Below, piece by piece: positions 23,359 through 29,379 of a stretch of 29,379 nucleotides of DNA. The position numbers were made by a program, and so were the translations under genes. Position 1 is the stretch's first letter, and the number at the start of each line of letters is the position of its first letter. The notes beneath the pieces were generated by a model that saw only the letters and a program-made list of their open reading frames with translations, did no database searches and was not told where the DNA came from. Origin of the DNA: CAZDHT01 sp964505325 (GTDB taxonomy: Bacteria; Planctomycetota; PUPC01); contig CAZDHT010000038.1 of the NCBI GenBank assembly GCA_964505325.1, positions 1 to 29,379 on the forward strand, read 5' to 3'.

Positions 23359-25731
23359 TCAGTCCGCCATCAAATAGGCCACCACATTCGCAACCACCTT
23401 GTGCGCCGATCCGGGCTTGTAGCCGGCCGAGCGGTAGCTGTCGATCCCGGCAATAGCGCCGGTCAGGTCGAAGGCCGAGAAGACGACCGCAGGTCGCCTG
23501 CCGATGCGAACGACTTCGAGTTTCTGCCCGCGAACGGACTGACCCTTTTCCCGGAGCCGCCGCCGCGCCGGCAGTTTGAACCGGATGCCGCGGGACAGGT
23601 CCACGCCGCCCTCGAACCTGCCCGAGGCGAGTACGGAGCCCGCCGCCAGCGGCTCGAGCTTCCCGAACAGGGTTTCGATCTCGCGCCGCGCCGACGCCCC
23701 GAACTCTTGCGACCCGGCGTAGGCATCCACCAGCAGGGTGCCGCCGGCCTCGACGTATTTCTTCAGCGCCGCGCGTTCCACCTCCGAGAGCCGGAGCGTC
23801 CGGCGCCCGGTCAGGTGCAACATCCGGATCCCGCTCAGGTCGTCCGAGGCCACGTTCACGGCGGCCTTTTCTTCGAGCTTGTAGCCGGCCACGTGGCGGA
23901 TGTACGGAGCGAACGCCTTCCAGATCCAGCCGCCCGCCGCCCAGTCGCGCGGATACTCTTTGGTGCCCTTCTGCTTGACGCGGGCGACCACCGCTGCGGT
24001 CTTCTTCGCCTTGGCGGCGGCCGTGTCGGGCAGGATCGTTGCGAACCGCCCTTCGAGGGTGGCGAGGTCGGTCGCATAGAAGAGCAGGTTCATCGCCAGC
24101 TTGAACGCATCGGTCTCGGTCTTGTTCATCTGCCAGTCGGCCGACATGTACTCCTTCGACACGAAGAGGAACGTGCGGGCGCCGTCCGACACCCCGAGCA
24201 GCTCCGGCCGCTTCTTCCAGGTCTGCTTCATCACGGTGTAGACGCCGTGATCGGCGGGCAGCGGCTGAAGCTTGTACGACGGATAGACGTTGTCGGGGTA
24301 CATCTGGCGGACGAGTTCCGCCACGCTGTCGGCGAACGCCTTGCTGTGGTCGCTGGGCTCGGCGAGGATAGTGCCGCCGCGGTCGATGTATTCGCGCAGC
24401 TTGAGCACTTCCTTCTCGCTGAACTTGGCGGCCTGGCTGCCGCTGATGAACAGGATCGGTGCGGCGAACTCGCTGACCGGGTCCTGGATGCTGACCGCCT
24501 GCCAGTTGAGCGGCCGCTCGTACGCCGACCAGAGGTACTTGCTCAGGTTGGCGAGGTCGCGCGGGTTCAGGGTCCAGTCCGCGCCCTTCCCATACTCGAG
24601 CTTGTTGAAGGCGACGGGGGCGCCGCCGTAGACAAGGAAGAGGACGCACCAGCTTGTTCGGACGACGTAGTTGCCCCAGCTACCGATGGTGATCGCGCCG
24701 CTGGGATGTTGGGCTTTCAGGACGGCGAGGGCGCCGCGTTTGAACCAGTCTTCGCCGCCGAAGTACTTGCGGCCGCTGGCGACGCCCGCGCGCTCGATTC
24801 CGTAGAGGTAGTACGCGGTCTCCTTCTGCCGGTTGTTGGCCTTGCCGAGCCACGTCATGCCGCGTTCGAGCGACGCGAGCACCTTGGCCGCGTCGCCCTC
24901 GGTGAACGTGCGCGGGTTCTTTGCGGTGTAGCACGCCTTGCCGTGGTACATGTCGAAGACGAGGAACATGCTGGCGAGGCCGGCGGTGGTCATGTTGGGG
25001 GTGGCGCCGGAGGTGTAGCCCCAGCCGCCGTTGGCGCTCTGAGTGGCGAGGAAATGCTTCGAGACTTTCTTCCAGAGGGCGTCGCCAGGGTCGAAGCCGG
25101 CCCGTTGCGCCGCCCAGATGCCGAGCACGCCGTACTGCGAGCACGAGTTGTCGAAGTCGCGGGAGCCTTGGCGGTAGCGCCAGACGCCGCGCGGGTTGTT
25201 GCCCGCCGCCTTCATCAGCCAGTCGAAGTCTTTCTTCAGCGCCGCCCGGATGCCCTTGTCGTAAGGCACCTTCCGGAGCGCGAACTCCCACGTGTTGGCG
25301 CTGATGCCGCGGCAGTAGGTGTGGTCGATGTCCTGCTTGGCGAGCCAGTCGAGCGCTCGGCGGAGGCCGGGGTCGCTGGCGGGATCGGCTCCGGCGGCGA
25401 GCATGGCGAGCGCGGCGAGCGCCGTGCCGCCGACAGCGGTAGTGCCGCCTTGGGCGCCGATGGCGCCGCTCGGCAGTTGCTGCGAGCGCAGGTACATGAT
25501 GGCGTCGTCGATGGCAATGCGAATCTTCTTCGCCGTCATGGGCTCCTTGAACGGCTCGTGGAACGCCTGTTGGTTCCGGGGGTGAGGGAGGGGACGGCGC
25601 CCGATCTGTTCCCTCTGATTGACGAGCCGGTTGACCTGGAGCCCTTTCCAGTCGCGCAGCTTCGCGTCCTCGGCGCCCGCCGCGCCGGTCAGGACGACGG
25701 GCAGCAACAGAATCGTCAACTTGCGCACCAT
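23359..25731 (-). CDS. Exported protein with prenyltransferase/squalene-cyclase-like toroid and DUF4159-like domain
   Basis: The 790-aa protein begins MVRKLTILLLPVVLTGAAGA, a signal peptide. I chose the start at 25731 because AGGGAGAG lies just upstream; an earlier ATG overlaps the upstream stop. Residues about 60-420 form an alpha-alpha toroid of the prenyltransferase/cyclase type, with DAIMYLRSQQLPSGAIGAQG, LRRALDWLAKQDIDHTYC and HFLATQSANGGWGYTSGATP, including the QSANGGWG-type QW motif. Residues about 440-790 look like DUF4159: APILFISGSQAAKFSEKEVL, LREYIDRGGTILAEPSDHS, MLHLTGRRTLRLSEVERAAL and LKKYVEAGGTLLVDAYAGS, a repeated Rossmann-like pair. The cyclase aspartate DxDD motif is not visible, so enzymatic cyclisation is doubtful. 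In planctomycetes, DUF4159 proteins often accompany VWA proteins, as here. Confidence 0.85.
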   Translation of the reverse strand: MVRKLTILLLPVVLTGAAGAEDAKLRDWKGLQVNRLVNQREQIGRRPLPHPRNQQAFHEPFKEPMTAKKIRIAIDDAIMYLRSQQLPSGAIGAQGGTTAVGGTALAALAMLAAGADPASDPGLRRALDWLAKQDIDHTYCRGISANTWEFALRKVPYDKGIRAALKKDFDWLMKAAGNNPRGVWRYRQGSRDFDNSCSQYGVLGIWAAQRAGFDPGDALWKKVSKHFLATQSANGGWGYTSGATPNMTTAGLASMFLVFDMYHGKACYTAKNPRTFTEGDAAKVLASLERGMTWLGKANNRQKETAYYLYGIERAGVASGRKYFGGEDWFKRGALAVLKAQHPSGAITIGSWGNYVVRTSWCVLFLVYGGAPVAFNKLEYGKGADWTLNPRDLANLSKYLWSAYERPLNWQAVSIQDPVSEFAAPILFISGSQAAKFSEKEVLKLREYIDRGGTILAEPSDHSKAFADSVAELVRQMYPDNVYPSYKLQPLPADHGVYTVMKQTWKKRPELLGVSDGARTFLFVSKEYMSADWQMNKTETDAFKLAMNLLFYATDLATLEGRFATILPDTAAAKAKKTAAVVARVKQKGTKEYPRDWAAGGWIWKAFAPYIRHVAGYKLEEKAAVNVASDDLSGIRMLHLTGRRTLRLSEVERAALKKYVEAGGTLLVDAYAGSQEFGASARREIETLFGKLEPLAAGSVLASGRFEGGVDLSRGIRFKLPARRRLREKGQSVRGQKLEVVRIGRRPAVVFSAFDLTGAIAGIDSYRSAGYKPGSAHKVVANVVAYLMAD

Positions 25732-25745
25732 GTTCACTCTCCCTT

Positions 25746-27920
25746 TCATTTCTCGACCTCGATCCGTTCCTTGCCCACGTTGATCGACAGATTCGCGCCC
25801 ACGGACTGCGCGTTCCGGAAGTCCGCATTCTCGCGCACCAGCTTGAAATACTCCTCGCTGAAGAGCTTGACCTTCCGGACCTTCCGGTCGCCCGCTGTTT
25901 CCCCGTCCTCCCACCGGCCGTTGCGTAAGTAAAGGACCCGCCGGCCGATCTGGCGGATGTTGTCGGCCTTCACCACCCGACCACGGCGATCGACATAGAC
26001 GTTGGCCGTGGGCGCAGCGGTGGCCCTCTGCTGGAGCGCGGCATCGTTCATGGCCTGCTGCACGGCCCATTGCCCGCTCTTCTCCCGCCGTGCCACGCCC
26101 ACCCGCTTCGTGGCTTCCGCGGCGATCTCGCCGACGGACATGTCGCGTCCGGCGGTCGCGATGAACACGGTGTACTCGGTTACGATGCCGAACTTCTTGC
26201 TGAGCCGCACCACCTCCTCGATCAGCTCTTTCTTCTCGCCGTGCAGGCGGATCTCCTGAAGCAGATAGCCGATCTTCCGCGCCGCCCACAGGGGGGCGAC
26301 GTAGTCGTTCGCCGGAGCGGCCTTGCCCGGGAACTCGGCCGCGCAGATGTACTTCTTTTCTTCGCCGGCCAGCGTTCCCGAGATGGTGACCGCGTGCGTG
26401 CCGCTGCCCCGATAGCGCCCGGTGATGATGAACTGGCTGCCACGGAACAGAGCCGGTACCTTCTTGGGGTACACGGAGTTGGTCATCAACTCACCGAACG
26501 CCACCTGGACGCCGGTGAGCACGGGATGGCTCAGGCGGTTGTAGAGCGCCGCGACCTTGATGTCGATCTCTTCTTCCGGCCCGACATACTCTGAGCTGCC
26601 GTCGGTGTCCTCGGCGAGCCGGTCGAGCAGATGGGCGTTGACGTCGTTTCCCATTCCCATCACGAAGATGCGCGTCTTCGACTCGTTCATCTTGGCGAGG
26701 CTCTTGATGATGTTCTCGGGGACGAGCTCGCCCGCGGTGGGTGTGCCATCGGTCAGAAAGATCATGATCCTGGGGCGGCCTTTCTGCGGCTTCCCGGCGA
26801 GGCCGTTGGCGAGCGCGCCGCTGATGTTGGTGCGGCCGACCGCAACGATCTCGTCGACGAAATCGCCGGCCGCCTTCAGGTTCTTGGCCGTCTTGGCGGT
26901 CAGGCCGTCGCGGAAGCTCTTCACCTCGGTGCCGAACGTGACGACGTTGAACCGGTCGCCGGGGTTGAGCTCCTTGAGGCAATACTCGATGGCCGAACGG
27001 GCCTGTTCCATCTTCTCGCCGCGCATGCTGCCGCTCGTGTCGAGGACGAACAGGACGTCTTTTTCGATGACCTTCTCTTTCCTGACGCTGCCGGTGGGGT
27101 TGCCAAGGACCATGAAGTAGCCCTCGCTCTCGCCTTCGGCGCGGTGGGTGAGCACGCGAAGGCCGAGGGGCTCGTCGTCGGCGACGTAGAGCAGCCGCAG
27201 GGTGCCGGCGCCGCTCCAGTTGTCAGCGGCCACCCGCACGCTGGCCTCGTACAGCCCCTTGCGTTCGATGGTGGTCTCGTGGGTCGGGCTGAACATCCCC
27301 CGCAGCGGTTTCTTGCTCCGGACGACGGCGTTGAGGGTGAGCCGGGCGACAGGCCCGATGGCGAAACCGGTCGCCGGCATCGGACACTCGTACTCGAAGA
27401 GCCCGCCGGACTCCTTGACCGGCTGACTGAACTCGACCGTCACCTCGTCGTTGAGCGAAAGCATGAAGTGCGAGACGAGCAGCGCCGGCGTGCCCGCCAG
27501 GGACAGCACGCGCGCCGAGCCCACCCCCTTCGCGATCGCTTCGTAGACCTTCCGCGCCTCGTCGACCGTGAGGAACTTGGTGTGCAGGCCGCCCTCCAGA
27601 CCGCCGGCCTCCTTTGCGGTGAACTTCACGCTGTCCGGGCTGACGCCCTTGGGGAGCGCAACGAGGCATATCGTCTGGACCCTCCCCGTTGCCGGCCCGG
27701 TGATGTGTTCCTCGATCTTGGTCACGGCACGCCCGCCGGCGATGCGCGTCGAGATCGTGCTGTACCGGATGCCGAAGCACGGGTTCTTCACGTCTTTGTC
27801 GGGGACGAACTTCCCGTCCTCGTACTTGCCCGCGAAGAACACGGCGGCGTCCGCCGAGCCCAGCACGAGCAACGCCCCGACGACCAGTGCCGCTGCCGCT
27901 GTCCCCTTCATCCCTTTCAT
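25746..27920 (-). CDS. Exported VIT and VWA domain protein
   Basis: The 724-aa protein starts at ATG 27920 (GGAGG a few bases upstream), with a signal peptide MKGMKGTAAAALVVGALLVL. The VIT domain occupies residues about 40-165, with TRIAGGRAVTKIEEHITGPA and KFLTVDEARKVYEAIAKG. A VWA domain follows at about 285-460. Its metal site is DVLFVLDTSGSMRGEKM (DxSxS), with the threonine in VGRTNISGAL and the aspartate in IFLTDGTPTAGE, so the MIDAS is complete. The C-terminus contains a conserved GIVTEYTVFIAT segment typical of VIT-VWA proteins (inter-alpha-trypsin heavy-chain-like). It probably binds other proteins in a metal-dependent way outside the membrane. It sits 29 bases after the VWA gene and 14 before the toroid gene. 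Confidence 0.92.
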   Translation of the reverse strand: MKGMKGTAAAALVVGALLVLGSADAAVFFAGKYEDGKFVPDKDVKNPCFGIRYSTISTRIAGGRAVTKIEEHITGPATGRVQTICLVALPKGVSPDSVKFTAKEAGGLEGGLHTKFLTVDEARKVYEAIAKGVGSARVLSLAGTPALLVSHFMLSLNDEVTVEFSQPVKESGGLFEYECPMPATGFAIGPVARLTLNAVVRSKKPLRGMFSPTHETTIERKGLYEASVRVAADNWSGAGTLRLLYVADDEPLGLRVLTHRAEGESEGYFMVLGNPTGSVRKEKVIEKDVLFVLDTSGSMRGEKMEQARSAIEYCLKELNPGDRFNVVTFGTEVKSFRDGLTAKTAKNLKAAGDFVDEIVAVGRTNISGALANGLAGKPQKGRPRIMIFLTDGTPTAGELVPENIIKSLAKMNESKTRIFVMGMGNDVNAHLLDRLAEDTDGSSEYVGPEEEIDIKVAALYNRLSHPVLTGVQVAFGELMTNSVYPKKVPALFRGSQFIITGRYRGSGTHAVTISGTLAGEEKKYICAAEFPGKAAPANDYVAPLWAARKIGYLLQEIRLHGEKKELIEEVVRLSKKFGIVTEYTVFIATAGRDMSVGEIAAEATKRVGVARREKSGQWAVQQAMNDAALQQRATAAPTANVYVDRRGRVVKADNIRQIGRRVLYLRNGRWEDGETAGDRKVRKVKLFSEEYFKLVRENADFRNAQSVGANLSINVGKERIEVEK

Positions 27921-27949
27921 CGGTCTTCCTCCTTCATACAAGAGCCGGA

Positions 27950-29047
27950 TTACTTGCCGCCTTTCAGGTCGAAGTTCTGTTTCGCCGCCTGCTCGCGGAC
28001 GGCCTTGAGCATAGCGGCGCCCAGGCTGTTATCCGCCGTGCCGCGCTTCTTCAGCTCGGCGGCGACGTAGCTCTTCCGTTCCTCGTTTAGCTTGCGGATC
28101 TCCGTCTGGATCTTCGCCCGGTCGGCGCGCTGCGCCTCTACGTGCTTCTTCCGCTCGGCGACGCTCATCTTCCGCATGGTTTCGGGCAGATCCTCGTCCT
28201 TCACGTCCTCGAGCTTGACCTTGCCCTCTTTGAGCGCATCGACGAGGTCCCAGCCGGCGTTGCGATACTGAGCCGAGGCCTTGGCGGCGATCCGTGAGCC
28301 GAGGCTGCCGGACTTCGCGGCGTTGGCGTCCTGCACCTGCTGCCGCTTCTCCGCTTCCTTCCCTTTCGCACCAAAGGCCACGTAGGTCGTGTTCAACTTC
28401 GCGTTGAGCTCGGCGATCTTTTTGTCCTGTGGGGCGTTGATGGCAACCACGGCCTGGCCCTGGTCGATGTTCATGAACGAGCCGTCGGCAAGCATCGCTC
28501 CATCTTTCCACTTGCCACTCACACCCTGGGCCTCATGGCCGCAGTGGATGGTGTTGACGACGATGCCCTTCTCGATGGCCGCCTTGCAGGCCTTGCGGTA
28601 ATCCACCGGACCCTGCGTGAACCGCTCGTTGCCGGCGATGAAGATGACCTTCAGGTCGCCCTTCGACTTGCTCCACGCGAGCTTGTCGACCGCTTCCTGA
28701 ATGACCTGGCCGCAGTGCTCGCTGCCGCCGCGGATGGTGACGGCGAACAGTTTCTCGCTGACCTTGTCGAGGTCGTTGGTCAGCGCAAGGATTTGCTTCG
28801 GCGGCGGGTTGCCGTAGATGTACAGCGCCACCTGAAGCTCGGGGATCCGGCCGTCCTTCTTGGTGGTGGCGAACTCGTTCACGACGCTCCAGAGCTGCGT
28901 GCGGGCCTGGTTGATCAGGCCGCTCATGCTGCCGGAATTATCGAGCAGGATGGCCATCTGGATCAGCGGCTTCGGCTGATCTGCCCCTTGCGCCGGCGCC
29001 GTCGCCATCAAGGCGACCAACATCATGCACAGCGATACACGTTTCAT
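27950..29047 (-). CDS. Exported VWA domain protein
   Basis: The 365-aa protein begins MKRVSLCMMLVALMATAPAQ, a signal peptide. The VWA domain covers residues about 28-210, with the metal site IQMAILLDNSGSMSGLINQA (DxSxS), then VIFIAGNERFTQGPVDYR, and IVVNTIHCGHEA before the end of the domain. The C-terminal third is a long, charged, helical segment (KVKLEDVKDEDLPETMRKMS and onward), rich in lysine and glutamate. The ATG is preceded by GAGAGGAGCG. It lies 83 bases after the HEAT gene and 29 before the VIT-VWA gene, so the four genes look like an operon. It is expected to bind ligands in a metal-dependent way. Confidence 0.92.
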   Translation of the reverse strand: MKRVSLCMMLVALMATAPAQGADQPKPLIQMAILLDNSGSMSGLINQARTQLWSVVNEFATTKKDGRIPELQVALYIYGNPPPKQILALTNDLDKVSEKLFAVTIRGGSEHCGQVIQEAVDKLAWSKSKGDLKVIFIAGNERFTQGPVDYRKACKAAIEKGIVVNTIHCGHEAQGVSGKWKDGAMLADGSFMNIDQGQAVVAINAPQDKKIAELNAKLNTTYVAFGAKGKEAEKRQQVQDANAAKSGSLGSRIAAKASAQYRNAGWDLVDALKEGKVKLEDVKDEDLPETMRKMSVAERKKHVEAQRADRAKIQTEIRKLNEERKSYVAAELKKRGTADNSLGAAMLKAVREQAAKQNFDLKGGK

Positions 29048-29104
29048 TGTTCGCTCCTCTCTTTCGGCCGGGGTTATCCTTTAGACGCTCTCGGCCGGCA
29101 TGTG

Positions 29105-29127
29105 TTCCGGCGAAATGTTCGCCGGAA
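29105..29127. terminator. Hairpin after the HEAT gene, no T-run
   Basis: TTCCGGCGAA (29105-29114) and TTCGCCGGAA (29118-29127) form a perfect 10-bp hairpin with a three-base loop, four bases past the stop of the minus-strand HEAT gene. There is no T-tract on the minus strand, so it may be an attenuator, an mRNA stabiliser or a partial terminator rather than a strong intrinsic terminator. Confidence 0.5.
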
Positions 29128-29130
29128 ACT

Positions 29131-29379
29131 TTACTTCTCCTGCGGCCGGCCGGTAATGCGCTCAAGCGACCGTTCGGCGTGGACACGGAGCGTGTGGTCC
29201 GGGCCCTTCGACGCGGCGGCAAGGGCCGGCACGGCCGACTTGGCGGCGTTGCCCATCTTGCCGAGCGCGATGGCCGCATGGTGCCGTATCCACTTGTGGC
29301 GCTTACTGTTCAGCGCCGCGGTCAGTGCGGGGACGGCCTCCGCAGCGGCGGCCGGGCCGGTCCGCCCGAGCACTTCCGC
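29131..29379 (-). CDS. HEAT-repeat protein, C-terminal fragment (cut by window end)
   Basis: The frame is open from the window edge to a TAA at 29131 and gives 82 residues. Two HEAT units are clear: AAEAVPALTAALNSKRHKW with IRHHAAIALGKMGNAAKS, and AVPALAAASKGPDHTLRVHA with ERSLERITG. The remainder, including any signal peptide, lies beyond the window. It is upstream of and codirectional with the VWA and VIT-VWA genes, 83 bases apart with a hairpin between. It probably acts as a binding scaffold, as its relatives do. A perfect hairpin follows the stop. Confidence 0.85.
   Translation of the reverse strand, partial: AEVLGRTGPAAAAEAVPALTAALNSKRHKWIRHHAAIALGKMGNAAKSAVPALAAASKGPDHTLRVHAERSLERITGRPQEK

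Noticed and set aside
23401..25932. A long plus-strand frame opposite the toroid/DUF4159 gene.
   Set aside because: The minus-strand product has clear motifs and a signal peptide; the plus-strand translation is low-complexity and has no recognisable family.
1..29379. CRISPR array, prophage or rRNA gene.
   Set aside because: No regularly spaced direct repeats, phage structural genes or rRNA-like stretches were seen on reading through.

Overview
The window is GC-rich, densely coded DNA with no phage or plasmid backbone. Its gene families suggest a PVC-group bacterium, most likely a planctomycete: an ECF sigma factor fused to HEAT repeats, a histidine kinase of the MKRPWHIW type, and secreted VWA, VIT and DUF4159 proteins next to a cyclase-like toroid protein. 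The taxonomic call is inference from family content, not from a marker gene.

Left part (1-4.7 kb) is a patchwork. It holds the tail of an unknown gene, a DUF6398/pRiA4b ORF-3 protein, an XRE-type HTH protein with a lysine-rich tail, and a 379-bp relic of an IS4-like element with both terminal inverted repeats. A tandem-GNAT gene overlapping a DUF72 gene follows. Next come a short direct repeat and an inverted pair of hairpin repeats that abut a radical SAM DNA-repair gene surviving only as its C-terminus. A tRNA-like cloverleaf with no anticodon loop (UUCG tetraloop) and a 12-bp acceptor helix closes this part.

4.7-7.5 kb: a sigma-70/HEAT fusion gene, frameshifted by one base near its 5' end, then a PurO-type IMP cyclohydrolase with a good sigma-70 promoter.

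7.5-14.1 kb is a likely lipid cluster. An alpha-oxoamine synthase (serine-palmitoyltransferase-like) is followed by a large GNAT acyltransferase on the minus strand, with a divergent GH3-family acyl-adenylating enzyme. A convergent NAD-dependent epimerase/dehydratase and a divergent flippase-like (LPG synthase TM domain) membrane protein complete it. The first, second and fourth resemble the Spt, bCerS and CerR trio of bacterial ceramide synthesis. GH3 could be an acyl-activating or amide-forming addition.

14.0-23.3 kb: a beta-propeller-like gene runs into a minus-strand operon ordered response regulator, HEAT protein, HEAT-like exported protein, exported unknown, histidine kinase. Junctions are ATGA, GTGA, 18 nt and 12 nt. 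Three of these genes open with almost the same leader (MKRPWHIW...).

23.3-29.4 kb: another minus-strand operon for exported proteins, ordered HEAT protein (cut by the window edge), VWA protein, VIT-VWA protein, and an alpha-toroid/DUF4159-like protein.
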